From assembly GCA_033855775.1 (NCBI GenBank), contig JAWVFT010000066.1, positions 1 through 52,929 on the forward strand: a stretch of DNA of 52,929 nt. The letters run 5' to 3'. The stretch comes from DASVTR01 sp033855775. GTDB taxonomy: Bacteria; Acidobacteriota; Blastocatellia; Pyrinomonadales; Pyrinomonadaceae. The notes under the pieces were generated by a model that saw only the letters and a program-made list of their open reading frames with translations, did not search any database and was not told the DNA's origin. This document shows, piece after piece, positions 31,779 through 40,475 of this stretch. The translations under genes and the position numbers were made by a program. Numbering within the stretch: the stretch's first letter is position 1; each line of letters begins with the position of its first letter.

Positions 31779-31830
31779 CGGCTCGCAGGAAAGTTGTCGC
31801 GCCGGAAAGTTATTCGGCTCGCCGGAAAGT
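31779..31830. repeat. Three short copies of a GCCGGAAAGT-type word
   Basis: CGGCTCGCAGGAAAGT (31779-31794), GCGCCGGAAAGT (31799-31810) and CGGCTCGCCGGAAAGT (31815-31830) lie between the secreted TPR gene and the terminator. First and third copies differ at one or two bases. They are not in 7-bp phase. Confidence 0.5.
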
Positions 31831-31832
31831 CG

Positions 31833-31871
31833 AAAGGAGAGAGATGAAAGTAGATTTCGTCTCTCTCCTTT
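31833..31871. terminator. Bidirectional terminator between convergent genes
   Basis: A 17-bp stem with a single G-U pair (31833-31849 with 31855-31871), loop GTAGA, ending in CTCCTTTTTTGTTTT on the plus side and with an A-rich start that serves the minus side. It serves the plus-strand TPR gene and probably the minus-strand PDZ gene. Confidence 0.9.
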
Positions 31872-31912
31872 TTTGTTTTCCTTCGCTGTCGCCGACAGGC
31901 TTTCGCCGTCGT

Positions 31913-33079
31913 TTACAGCGGAGTCGCGGGCGCCGTCAAGACGCGCTCCGGGACAAGGACGCGAACGTTCGGCATCTTGACGTTCGGTATCTTGACCTTT
32001 GGCAGCTTGACGTTCATCGCTTTGATGGCGGGCAGAGCTTTGACGCTCGGCAAGCTCTGCAACTGCATGTCCGCCAACTTGATTTGCGTCGTCGTCGGAA
32101 TGACTATCTCCGGCAAACTGATGTTGACGCTCGGCATCAAAATCCGCACGCTTCCCGGCGTGACGTAGACTCCGCCCGGCGCAGGGGCGTTGGTGTCCTT
32201 GCTGCGCTCAGGCGTCAGGCGGATTGTGCGCGAAGACTTGTCGCGCACGACGGTCAGCGTCATCTCGCCTTCGTCTTTATGGTTGATGGCCTTCATCAAG
32301 TCAGCCACCGTTTCGATTGCCCCGCCGTCCGCTTCCGTAATCACGTCACCGGCGCGGAGTCCGGCTTTCGCCGCCGGGCTGTCGTCGCGCACGGAAGTGA
32401 TGAGCAAGCCTTTGCCGCCCGCGATGCCGAAGAAGTCTGCGAGTTGTTTGGTCAATTGCGTCGTCGTGATGCCGATGCGGCGGTTGTTGCCGAAGACGAA
32501 GCTAAAGTTGTTCTTGCCGTTCTCGTCAAACTTGAAGTTGTTCTTGCCATTGTCGTCCCATTTGAAGTCGCGCAGCTTGTCTAAATCGCCGAGGCGAAAG
32601 CCGGGCGTATTCATCGCTCCGTTAAACTCGCTGCGCTTGCCCAAAGTGACGGACAAATCCTTTTCATCGCCGCCACGGCTAATTGTCAGTCGCGCCGTGT
32701 GTTCGGGCGCGACTTCGCTAATCAAGCGGCTCAGCTTGCGCGCGCTGCCCGTCGGCTCGTTATCAAACTTCAAGATAACGTCGCCCTCGCGCAAGCCCGC
32801 GCGCTCAGCCGGACTGCCCGCCTCGACCTTCTTGACGCCGACGCCGCGCGGCTCATTGCGCAACCCGTAGCGGCCCATGTTTTCTTTGTTGATGTCTTCG
32901 GTGTAGACGCCCAGATAGCTGCCGCCCTCGAAGAAGGTGAAGACGGTCGGCGCGTCCGCCGCTCTCGGCGCTTCGAGCGACCTTGGAGTCGCCGGAGCGG
33001 TTTGCTGCCCAAGAGCGCTCGCGCCCGTTAGTAACAGCAGGGAAACAAAAAGCAGATTCAGATTTTTCAGGGTCATCAT
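31913..33079 (-). CDS. Exported protein with two PDZ domains, no protease domain
   Basis: 388 aa. Signal peptide about 1-24 (LLFVSLLLLTGASALG). PDZ1 (about 53-130) shows GVGVKKVEAGSPAERAGLRE and GDVILKFDNEP. PDZ2 (about 205-290) shows GLLITSVRDDSPAAKAGLRA and GDVITEADGG. The chymotrypsin-like domain of DegP/HtrA is missing, so this is a scaffold or peptide-binding protein. Between the PDZs is an Asp/Asn/Phe-rich spacer with the repeated phrase DDNGKNNFKF / DENGKNNFSF. The C-terminus has tandem 5-residue units of the pattern V-K-(L/I/M)-P-(K/N). Location is periplasmic or outer-surface. Without partners nearby the role is open. Confidence 0.85.
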   Translation of the reverse strand: MMTLKNLNLLFVSLLLLTGASALGQQTAPATPRSLEAPRAADAPTVFTFFEGGSYLGVYTEDINKENMGRYGLRNEPRGVGVKKVEAGSPAERAGLREGDVILKFDNEPTGSARKLSRLISEVAPEHTARLTISRGGDEKDLSVTLGKRSEFNGAMNTPGFRLGDLDKLRDFKWDDNGKNNFKFDENGKNNFSFVFGNNRRIGITTTQLTKQLADFFGIAGGKGLLITSVRDDSPAAKAGLRAGDVITEADGGAIETVADLMKAINHKDEGEMTLTVVRDKSSRTIRLTPERSKDTNAPAPGGVYVTPGSVRILMPSVNISLPEIVIPTTTQIKLADMQLQSLPSVKALPAIKAMNVKLPKVKIPNVKMPNVRVLVPERVLTAPATPL

Positions 33080-33169
33080 GGAAAATCCTCCCGGAAAGAT
33101 TTTGGAGCTTTAACGCCGCACGCGGCGCGCAGTTCCAAAAAAAATCCGCGCGAATTTTTCAGCCGTGAA

Positions 33170-34129
33170 TCACCCGTGAAGCGGGCGATAAACTTCGCGC
33201 TCGCCGCTTAGCTCGACGGCGAGCTTACCCTCGGAGTGAGCGAGGTCCAGATGAGCGACCGCTTCGGAGATGGCAAGGAAGCGATGCACGTCGTCCGTGC
33301 CGGGGAAGAGTTCGCGGGCCACGTCCCAGGCGGTCGCGCCCGCCTTAGGCACGACGCGAATCACGTCCTGCTGCCGCTCGCGGATGGCGCGCAGGTAACG
33401 ATTGAACAGTTCTTCAAAATCCATGACCGGCTCGCCATGCCCGCCGTGAACGAGCGTCGGAGCGAACGAGCGCAGGCGCGCGAGGCTCACCATGTATTCG
33501 GCTAACGAATGAAAGCGACGCGAAGGGTCAACGGGGTCGGGCGAGAGAATCGGATTGGGCGTGATGCGCTTTAAGACGCAATCGCCCGCGATGATTGTCC
33601 GGTCGGCCTCGCGCAGAAACGAGCAGGAGCCCGGCGTGTGTCCCGGCGTATGCACGACGCGCAAAGAGCCCGTGGCAAACTCCAACTCTTCTTCGTCCGT
33701 CATCTCACGATACTGCCCATCATCGAGCGAGTCGGCATAGGCTCGCACGCCTTGATACATCCGCCGCATCGCCGCAATCTCGTCGTCGTCAATGCCTGCG
33801 CGCACGAGCAGGCGGCGGTGCTCGTCGTATTCAAGGCGCCCCGCGCGATGTCCCGTCTCCCAACCGTGAACCAGAACTTCGGCGTCCTTCGCTTCGTCGC
33901 GCAGGGAACGCGCCAGCCCGCAATGGTCTTCATGCGCGTGCGTCAGGACGATGCGCCGTATGTCGGCGACGCGAACGCGCGCCCGCCGCAATCCTTCGCG
34001 CAGAGCCTCAATCGCTTCCTTCGTCTTCGGCCCCGTGTCAATCAACGTGATGGGGTCTTCCGCGATGAGATAACAATTGACCGGCCCCACATAGAAAGGC
34101 GTCGGCACGGTGATGGGAATAATCTGCAT
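33170..34129 (-). CDS. Metallo-beta-lactamase fold hydrolase
   Basis: 319 aa, no signal peptide. The metal-binding signature THAHEDHCG (about 62-70) follows the usual strand LIDTGPKTKEAIEAL. HTPGHTPGSCSF supplies the third histidine motif, GDCVLKR the bridging Asp and VHGGHGEP the last His. A C-terminal helical region of about 80 residues (AWDVARELFPGTDDVHRFLA) matches the winged-helix-like tail of the LACTB2/glyoxalase-II-like branch. Likely a zinc hydrolase of thioester or RNA substrates; which one cannot be decided. It stands beside the fatty acid oxidation operon, which may favour an acyl-CoA or thioester substrate, but a heptad array separates them. Confidence 0.88.
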   Translation of the reverse strand: MQIIPITVPTPFYVGPVNCYLIAEDPITLIDTGPKTKEAIEALREGLRRARVRVADIRRIVLTHAHEDHCGLARSLRDEAKDAEVLVHGWETGHRAGRLEYDEHRRLLVRAGIDDDEIAAMRRMYQGVRAYADSLDDGQYREMTDEEELEFATGSLRVVHTPGHTPGSCSFLREADRTIIAGDCVLKRITPNPILSPDPVDPSRRFHSLAEYMVSLARLRSFAPTLVHGGHGEPVMDFEELFNRYLRAIRERQQDVIRVVPKAGATAWDVARELFPGTDDVHRFLAISEAVAHLDLAHSEGKLAVELSGEREVYRPLHG

Positions 34130-34135
34130 AGCTTG

Positions 34136-34254
34136 AGTCTGAACTCTAAAGTCCGGCGTCTGAAGTCTGGCGCTAAGAGTCTAAAGTCTAAAGTCTGAAA
34201 TCAAAAGCGCGCGGCTTTCAATTTCAGACTTCGAACTTTCGGACTCAAGACTTT
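34136..34254. repeat. AGTCTAA heptad array filling the gap before fadE
   Basis: Seventeen 7-bp units in perfect phase (119 bp): AGTCTGA, ACTCTAA, AGTCCGG, CGTCTGA, AGTCTGG and so on, with AGTCTAA twice in the middle. It ends at the base before the fadE stop codon (34255). The word AAGTCTGAAAT (34191-34201) is inverted at 34221-34231. Confidence 0.8.
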
Positions 34255-36033
34255 TCAGTACGTGTACTTGTTCGCCTTAATCATTTCGTCTGCGATGCGC
34301 TGGCGCGCGGCGACGGTGTTGAGCGGCGTCAGCTTCGTGAAGCGACGCAGGGCCGCGAGCAGCGTGCGCAGTTCGTCGCCTTCGCTCATGGCCGCCAATG
34401 TGTTCTTCGCGTTGGCGTCAATCCGCTCGACGGCATCGTTGCAGAAGACCTGCGTGATGTCTATCAAGCGAGCGGCGGCCGCTTCGCTTCCGTTGGCAGC
34501 GAGTTTCTGCGCGCGCAGGATGGCGGACTCCATCGCGTAAGCGTCGATGATGATGTCGGCGATGCTCATCAAAATCTCTTGCTGGTCGGCGAGCGTCATC
34601 ATGTACTTTTGCGCCGCCGTGCCGAGCGTCATCAAGGCGACCTTCTTGGCATTGCGCGCCAGCTTCAACTCAGCCGCCAACACGCTTTCGTCTTCGTCAA
34701 AGCCGCCCATCGAAGGCGACAGCACTTCGTCCATCAAGCTTTGCGCGGCGGGCAGGAGCGCGAGCTTGCCCGTCATCGCGCGCTTCATCAACATGCCGGG
34801 AATGAGCATGCGATTGATTTCGTTGGTGCCTTCGAAGATGCGATTGATGCGCGAATCGCGGTACGCCCTTTCAGCCGGATAGTCAGCCGAATAGCCGTAG
34901 CCGCCGTAAATCTGCACCATCTCGTCAACGACGAAGTTGCAATACTCCGACAGCGCGACTTTGATAATCGAGCATTCCGCCGCGTACTCTTCAATCGAGC
35001 GCAGCTTCGCGTCCGTGTCTTTGTCGTCGCCGATGGCCGACTCAATCAAGCCGAGCGTGCGATAGACCATTGACTCGCCGACCCAGGTGCGAATCGCCTG
35101 CTCCGCGAGCTTCGCCTTTATCGCGCCGAACGATGAGATTGACTTGCCGAACTGCTGCCGCTCGTTCGCGTAGCGCACGGAATCCGTGATGGCGAGCTTC
35201 ATGCCGCCGACGCACATCGCGCCGAGTTTGAAGCGACCGATGTTGAGAATATTGAAAGCTATCTTCGCGCCCTTGCCGACTTCGCCCAACAGATTCTCGA
35301 CCGGCGTTTTGACATCCGCGAGCACAAGAGCGGTCGTGCTCGAACCCTTGATGCCCATCTTGTGTTCTTCGGCGCCGCTGGTTAATCCTTCCTGCCGCTC
35401 GACGATGAAGCCGCTGAACTTGTCGCCGTCAACCTTGGCGAAGACGACGAAGAGGTCTGCGAAGCCGCCGTTGGTAATCCACATCTTCTCGCCGTTCAGG
35501 ATGTAATGCGTGCCGTCGTCGCTCAAGCGCGCCGTCGCCTTGGCCGCCAGCGCGTCCGACCCTGAGCCTGCTTCCGTCAAAGCGTAGGCCGTGATGATTT
35601 CGCCCGCCGCGATCTTCGGCAGATACTTCTGCTTCGCCGCCTCCGTGCCGAAGTAGATAATCGGCAAGAGGCCGATGCCGCTCTGCGCGCCGAGCGTGGT
35701 GGCGAAGCTGGCCGCGCGGCCCGCGCCTTCGCCGACGAGACAGCCGCTCGTCTGGTCGAGCCCGAGGCCGCCGTACTCTTCCGGTATGTTCGCGCCAATC
35801 AAGCCCAACTCAGCTGACTTTTTAATCAACTCGCGGGCCAGCGTCCAGTCGTGCTTTTCCAGTTCGTCAATGCGCGGCACGACTTCCTTGTCAACAAACT
35901 CGCGCGTCGTCTCCGCAATCATCCGGTGCTCTTCCGTGAAATCCTCCGGCGTAAAAATTCCTGCGGGCGCGCTCTCCTCAATCAGAAAACTTCCGCCCGC
36001 GACCATTCGTTTCTCTTCAACCGTGGCTGACAT
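34255..36033 (-). CDS. fadE: Acyl-CoA dehydrogenase
   Basis: 592 aa, FAD-dependent, first step of beta-oxidation (acyl-CoA to trans-2-enoyl-CoA). After an N-terminal extension the core has NIPEEYGGLGLDQTSG and YALTEAGSGSDALAAKATA (FAD/substrate contacts), ILNGEKMWITNGG, and AYRDSRINRIFEGTNEINRM with the catalytic-base Glu region. About 170 C-terminal residues beyond the core make it longer than short-chain enzymes. This resembles very-long-chain types and Bacillus FadE (YusJ). Last gene of the minus-strand fadN-ybaK-fadA-fadE run. Electrons would go to ETF; no etf genes are in the window. Confidence 0.93.
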   Translation of the reverse strand: MSATVEEKRMVAGGSFLIEESAPAGIFTPEDFTEEHRMIAETTREFVDKEVVPRIDELEKHDWTLARELIKKSAELGLIGANIPEEYGGLGLDQTSGCLVGEGAGRAASFATTLGAQSGIGLLPIIYFGTEAAKQKYLPKIAAGEIITAYALTEAGSGSDALAAKATARLSDDGTHYILNGEKMWITNGGFADLFVVFAKVDGDKFSGFIVERQEGLTSGAEEHKMGIKGSSTTALVLADVKTPVENLLGEVGKGAKIAFNILNIGRFKLGAMCVGGMKLAITDSVRYANERQQFGKSISSFGAIKAKLAEQAIRTWVGESMVYRTLGLIESAIGDDKDTDAKLRSIEEYAAECSIIKVALSEYCNFVVDEMVQIYGGYGYSADYPAERAYRDSRINRIFEGTNEINRMLIPGMLMKRAMTGKLALLPAAQSLMDEVLSPSMGGFDEDESVLAAELKLARNAKKVALMTLGTAAQKYMMTLADQQEILMSIADIIIDAYAMESAILRAQKLAANGSEAAAARLIDITQVFCNDAVERIDANAKNTLAAMSEGDELRTLLAALRRFTKLTPLNTVAARQRIADEMIKANKYTY

Positions 36034-36061
36034 ACGAGCTATCCTTTCCCTTCAATCAAAT

Positions 36062-36166
36062 AGTGACAAGTAACAAGTGACGAGCAAGAACAAGCGATGA
36101 GCGATGAGCGATGAGCAAAGAGCCTTTGTGCTTTAACTCGTCACTCGTCACTCTTAACTTGTCACT
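36062..36166. repeat. AGTGACA / GATGAGC heptad array between fadA and fadE
   Basis: Exactly fifteen 7-bp units (105 bp) with no phase break. AGTGACA, AGTAACA and AGTGACG lead in; GCGATGA occurs three times in a row (36094-36114); CGTCACT twice, CTTAACT and TGTCACT close it. The ends are inverted copies matching at 20 of 23 bases (36062-36084 with 36144-36166). The fadA stop codon follows 4 bp later. Confidence 0.85.
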
Positions 36167-36169
36167 GTC

Positions 36170-37351
36170 TTAAGCGATTCGTTCAAAAATTCCCGCCGCG
36201 CCCATGCCGCCGCCGACGCACATCGTGACCATCCCGTAGCGGCCCTGACGGCGTTCGAGTTCGCGCAAAATGGTGGCCGTCAACTTCGCGCCCGTGCAGC
36301 CCAGAGGATGACCGAGCGCGATGGCTCCACCGTTGACGTTGACCCGTTCGGGGTCGAGTCCCAACTCTTTGATGACGGCCAGCGATTGCGCCGCGAAGGC
36401 TTCGTTCAGTTCGATGACATCAATCTGGTCAAGCGAGAGGCCAGCCAGCTTCAAGGCTTTCGGGATGGCGAAGACGGGGCCGATGCCCATCTCTTCGGGC
36501 GGGCATCCGGCGGTCGCGTAGGCGACGAAGCGCGCCAGGGGCTTCAGGTTCAACTCGCGCGCCCGCGCATCCGACATCACGATGGCCGCCGCCGCGCCGT
36601 CGGACATCTGCGACGCATTGCCCGCCGTAATCGTCCCTTTGACATGAAACGCGGGCCGCAGCTTCGCCAGTCCTTCGAGCGAGCTATCACGACGCACGCC
36701 CTCGTCTTCCTTGAAGACAATCTCGCGCCGCGTCTTGCGTCCCTTCTCGTCCAACTCTTCGACCTCGACGGTGAGCGGCACGGTTTCGTCCTCAAACTTC
36801 TGCGCGTCGAGCGCGGCGGCTGCCCGCTCATGAGAACGCAGCGCGAAGGCGTCCTGCTCCTCGCGCGAAATCTCGTGCTTGCGCGCGACGTTCTCGGTCG
36901 CCAGTCCCATGTTGAGATAAAAGTCCGGGTAGTGTTCGACGAGGTACGGGTTCGGGCGAATGGTGTGGCCGCCCATCGGAATCATGGACATCGTTTCGAG
37001 TCCGCCCGCGACGACCACTTCCGCCCCGCCGACGCGAACGCGGTCAGCCGCCAGCGCGATTGATTGCAGCCCAGACGAGCAGAAACGATTAATCGTCATC
37101 GCGCTCGTCGAGACGGGCAGCCCTGCGCGAATCGCCGCCGCCCGCGCGGTGTTCATGCCCTGCTCGGCCTCCGGCATCGCGCAGCCCATAATCACGTCTT
37201 CAATCTCCGATAACTCCAGGCCTTCGCAACGCGCAATCGCTTCACGAATGACCGCCGCGCCCATTTCATCTGGCCGCGTATTCTTCAAGGTTCCCTTCGG
37301 GGCTTTTCCCACTGCCGTCCGCACGGCAGAGACAATCACTGCTTCTCTCAT
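36170..37351 (-). CDS. fadA: Acetyl-CoA acyltransferase (thiolase)
   Basis: 393 aa from the ATG opening MREAVIVSAVRTAVGKAPKG, the conserved thiolase start with AGAGG upstream; an in-frame ATG at 37396 would add 15 atypical residues. It performs the last beta-oxidation step, cleaving 3-ketoacyl-CoA with CoA. The nucleophile is Cys91 in INRFCSSGLQSIALAADRV. The second thiolase signature NGGAIALGHPLGCTGAKL holds the catalytic His, and MVTMCVGGGMGAAGIFE the proton-transferring Cys. Length is typical. Lies between ybaK and fadE in the fad run, as yusK does between fadN and fadE in Bacillus. Confidence 0.95.
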   Translation of the reverse strand: MREAVIVSAVRTAVGKAPKGTLKNTRPDEMGAAVIREAIARCEGLELSEIEDVIMGCAMPEAEQGMNTARAAAIRAGLPVSTSAMTINRFCSSGLQSIALAADRVRVGGAEVVVAGGLETMSMIPMGGHTIRPNPYLVEHYPDFYLNMGLATENVARKHEISREEQDAFALRSHERAAAALDAQKFEDETVPLTVEVEELDEKGRKTRREIVFKEDEGVRRDSSLEGLAKLRPAFHVKGTITAGNASQMSDGAAAAIVMSDARARELNLKPLARFVAYATAGCPPEEMGIGPVFAIPKALKLAGLSLDQIDVIELNEAFAAQSLAVIKELGLDPERVNVNGGAIALGHPLGCTGAKLTATILRELERRQGRYGMVTMCVGGGMGAAGIFERIA

Positions 37352-37445
37352 CAATTTGTGCCTCTGATTTCTTTCAACTTCCACCGCCGCCGCCAAGAGC
37401 GCAAGCGCGCAAGCGATAACGCGCGAGCCGCTCTCTCATCAAACT

Positions 37446-37931
37446 TCAACGCCCTTCACGCAGCGCCGCTTCAACTTCCTTGAGCGGCAACACGCGCCGC
37501 AGCTCTCGCGGGTCGAGCGAGACTAGAAAGCCGCGCTTGCCGCCGTTGATGTAAATCAACGGCAACTCGAAAATCGTTCGCTCCGCATAGATTGGCAAAC
37601 GGCTGCGCGTTCCGAACGGGCTCGTCCCGCCGACCATGTAGCCCGTTTGCTTCTGCGCCGTCGCAGGCTCGCACGGCTGCACGCTTTTGACTCCGATGAC
37701 CCGCGCCAACTGCTTCGTAGAGACTTCGCAGTCGCCGTGCATCAGGACGATGAAGGCCGCGCGCTCGTCCGTCTCCAACACCAACGTCTTGACCACCGCA
37801 TGCTCTTTAACGCCGAGCGCTTCAGCCGAATGCTTTGTGCCGCCGCGCTCGACGTAATCATAAAGATGCGGCTCAAATTCAACTCGTTCATCGCGCAGCA
37901 TGCGGATGGCCGGAGTCACCGGATACTTCAT
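37446..37931 (-). CDS. ybaK: Cys-tRNA(Pro)/aminoacyl-tRNA deacylase, YbaK/EbsC type
   Basis: 161 aa, one YbaK/ProRS-editing domain, acting in trans to hydrolyse mischarged Cys-tRNA(Pro). Recognised by the N-terminal TPAIRMLRDERVEFEPHLYD, the Lys in AVVKTLVLETD, MHGDCEVSTKQLARVIG and the signature GYMVGGTSPFGTRSRLPIY. No other domains. It is embedded between fadN and fadA on the same strand, where Bacillus has no such gene. Its presence there is probably a chance insertion into the operon, since no link between tRNA editing and fatty acid oxidation is known. Shine-Dalgarno is weak. Confidence 0.92.
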   Translation of the reverse strand: MKYPVTPAIRMLRDERVEFEPHLYDYVERGGTKHSAEALGVKEHAVVKTLVLETDERAAFIVLMHGDCEVSTKQLARVIGVKSVQPCEPATAQKQTGYMVGGTSPFGTRSRLPIYAERTIFELPLIYINGGKRGFLVSLDPRELRRVLPLKEVEAALREGR

Positions 37932-37941
37932 AAGCGATTTC

Positions 37942-38004
37942 GGATTTCAAATTTAAGAGTTCGAGCCATCAAGCCGTAGAGCCTTCGAGCTTGAGCCCTT
38001 GAAA
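37942..38004. repeat. Heptad array ending at the fadN stop codon
   Basis: Nine 7-bp units in phase (GGATTTC, AAATTTA, AGAGTTC, GAGCCAT, CAAGCCG, TAGAGCC, TTCGAGC, TTGAGCC, CTTGAAA). The last base is 38004 and the fadN stop codon begins at 38005. The unit is related to the GCTTGAA word at 0.2 kb. Confidence 0.65.
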
Positions 38005-40416
38005 CTAATTCCTCAAAGGCTTGCCCGTCTTCAGCATGTTGGCGATGCGCTCCTGCGTCTTGCGCTGGCTGACGAGCGAGAGAAACGCTTCGCGCTCAAG
38101 GTCAAGCAGGTATTGTTCGGACACTCGCGCCGGATGATTCAAATCGCCGCCCGTCAGTATGCGCGCCAGCTTCTCGCCGATGAGCGCGTCGTGCTCCGAG
38201 ATGAAGCCGCCGCGCTTCATTTGATGTATGCCGAGCTTCAAGGTCGAGAGCGCGGATTGACCGAGAGCCAGAATGTCTGTGCGCGGCTGCGGCCTCGTGT
38301 AGCCGGTCGCGTGCAGAGCCAGGACTTCCTGCTTCGCGTCGGCAATCAAGCGGTCGCGGTTCATCGAAACCGAATCGTCCTCGCCGAGAAATCCGAGCGA
38401 GCGCGCCTCTTCGGCTGAGGTTGCGACCTTCGCCATGGCGATAGTCTCAAACGCGCGTTTGATGAAAGGGAACGGGTCAACGTCGTCCGCGTTCTTCGGA
38501 ATCGAATCGAGGGCGCGCAACGTCATCTCCTTCGTGCCGCCGCCCGCCGGAATAATCCCGACGCCGACTTCGACCAGACCGATGTAAGTCTCCGCGGCGG
38601 CCCTCACGCGGTCTGCGTGCAAGACCATCTCGCAGCCGCCGCCGAAGACCATCTGAAACGGCGCGACCACGACCGGCTTCGCCGAATAGCGCAAGCTCAT
38701 CGTCGAGTTTTGGAAGACGCGCACCATCATGTCCAACTCTTCCCAGTTCTCTTCCTGCGCCTCCAACAGCATCAACATCAAGTTCGCGCCGACGCAAAAA
38801 TTCACGCCCTGATTGCCGACGACAAGGCCCAGGAAATTCTTTTCGACTTCGGCCAGAGAAGCCTTGAGCATCTGCAACGTGTCGCCGCCGATGGCGTTCA
38901 TCTTCGAGTGAAATTCGAGACACGCCACGCCGTCGCCCAAGTCAATCAAGGACGCGCCCGCGTTCTTCTTGATCACGCCCGTCCGGTCTTTGACCGACTT
39001 GAGCACGATGACGCCCGGCTGCTCGTTGACCGCGACGTAATTGCCCGCCGCGAAATCAAAGTAGAACTGCTGGCCCTGCTCGTTCTTGTAAAAGGATGTC
39101 GCGCCCGCGTCCAGCATCCGCTGCACGTTGGCCGGGACAGCCGCGCCTTCTTCCTTCATCCGCGCCACAGACTTTTCGACGCCGATGGCGTCCCAAGCCT
39201 CAAAGATGCCAAGCTCCCAACCGAAGCCCCACTTCATCGCGCGGTCAACCTCGACCACAGTGTCCGCGATTTCGGGAATGCGATTGGCCGCATAGCCCAT
39301 CGTGCGCGAGAAGGTCTTCCACAAAAACGCGCCCACGCGGTCTTTGCTCCACACCAGAGCCTTGACGCGCTCCGGCGTCAACTCTATGTTCTTCGCCATC
39401 TCAAGCGCGGGCAGTTTAACTTTCTGCGCGGGCTTGTATTCGAGCGAAGCGTAATCGAGCGTCCAGATGTCCGGCTTGCCGCCCTCGCCCTTCTGCTTCC
39501 GGTAGAACCCGCCCTTAGTCTTGTTGCCCAACATCCCGCTTAGAATCATGTCCGACAGAAAGACCGGAGCCTTGAAGATGTCGCGCTCTTCGTCTTCGGG
39601 CAAGGCTTCGTAAAGATTCTTGACGACGTGGCCGAAGACATCGAGGCCGACCAAATCGAACGTGCGGAAGGTCGCGGACTTCGGACGACCGACAGCCTGG
39701 CCCGTCATCTTGTCAACTTCTTCCACAGTGTAGCCGTCGTCGAGCATCGTCCTTATCGTCACCATCGCGCCGAACGTGCCGATGCGATTGGCGATGAAGT
39801 TGGGTCGGTCTTTGGCCGCGACGACGCCCTTGCCGAGCCGCTGCTCCAGAAAGCCGTAGACGGCGCAAGCGACTTCCGGCTTCGTCCATTCCGTGCGAAT
39901 CAACTCGACGAGTTGCAGGTAGCGCGGCGGGTTGAAAAAGTGCATGCCAAGAAAATGAGCCTTGAAATCATCGGAGCGTCCCTCTGCCAATTCCTTAATC
40001 GGAATGCCGCTCGTGTTCGACGCGACCAACGCGCCCGACCGCCTGTGCTCTTCGACGCGCTCGTAGAGACTGCGCTTGATGTCCAGATTCTCGACGACCG
40101 CTTCGATAATCAAATCGCAATCCTTCAGACGCTTCATGTCGTCGTCGAAATTTCCGACCGTCACCAGCGCGGCCAACTCAGGCGTGAAGAAGGCCGCGGG
40201 CTTGGCCTTCTTCGTTGCTTCAAACCCGGCCCGCGCAATCCGATTGCGCACGACGCCGGATTCGAGCGTCAATCCTTTGGCCGCTTCCTCCGGCGTCAAT
40301 TCACGCGGAACAATGTCCAGAAGCAGCGTCGGGATGCCTGCGTTCGCCAGATGCGCGGCAATCTGCGCGCCCATCGTGCCTGCCCCAAGAACAGCCGCCT
40401 TTTCAATTCGCAACAT
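38005..40416 (-). CDS. fadN: 3-hydroxyacyl-CoA dehydrogenase / enoyl-CoA hydratase fusion, FadN type
   Basis: 803 aa, bifunctional beta-oxidation enzyme. The dehydrogenase half comes first: VLGAGTMGAQIAAHLANAG (NAD loop, about 9-27), HFFNPPRYLQLVELI with the catalytic His, and two 3HCDH C-terminal domains. The hydratase half is at the C-terminus: GNQGVNFCVGANL, FGGGCEMVLHADRV and YIGLVEVGVGIIPAGGG with the catalytic Glu. E. coli FadB has the reverse order, so this is the FadN (YusL) layout of Bacillus. It is followed by ybaK, fadA and fadE on the same strand. A FadR-like inverted repeat at 40476-40493, 60 bp upstream of the start, is the likely control site. Confidence 0.95.
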   Translation of the reverse strand: MLRIEKAAVLGAGTMGAQIAAHLANAGIPTLLLDIVPRELTPEEAAKGLTLESGVVRNRIARAGFEATKKAKPAAFFTPELAALVTVGNFDDDMKRLKDCDLIIEAVVENLDIKRSLYERVEEHRRSGALVASNTSGIPIKELAEGRSDDFKAHFLGMHFFNPPRYLQLVELIRTEWTKPEVACAVYGFLEQRLGKGVVAAKDRPNFIANRIGTFGAMVTIRTMLDDGYTVEEVDKMTGQAVGRPKSATFRTFDLVGLDVFGHVVKNLYEALPEDEERDIFKAPVFLSDMILSGMLGNKTKGGFYRKQKGEGGKPDIWTLDYASLEYKPAQKVKLPALEMAKNIELTPERVKALVWSKDRVGAFLWKTFSRTMGYAANRIPEIADTVVEVDRAMKWGFGWELGIFEAWDAIGVEKSVARMKEEGAAVPANVQRMLDAGATSFYKNEQGQQFYFDFAAGNYVAVNEQPGVIVLKSVKDRTGVIKKNAGASLIDLGDGVACLEFHSKMNAIGGDTLQMLKASLAEVEKNFLGLVVGNQGVNFCVGANLMLMLLEAQEENWEELDMMVRVFQNSTMSLRYSAKPVVVAPFQMVFGGGCEMVLHADRVRAAAETYIGLVEVGVGIIPAGGGTKEMTLRALDSIPKNADDVDPFPFIKRAFETIAMAKVATSAEEARSLGFLGEDDSVSMNRDRLIADAKQEVLALHATGYTRPQPRTDILALGQSALSTLKLGIHQMKRGGFISEHDALIGEKLARILTGGDLNHPARVSEQYLLDLEREAFLSLVSQRKTQERIANMLKTGKPLRN

Positions 40417-40475
40417 ACTTTCGAGAGAACCTTTCCAACCGAGAAATCATGCAACGCGAAAACACCATATCATAC

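Noticed and set aside
36062..36166. Heptad arrays as CRISPR
   Set aside because: Units are 7 bp with no unique spacers of regular length, inverted halves are present, and no cas genes are in the window.
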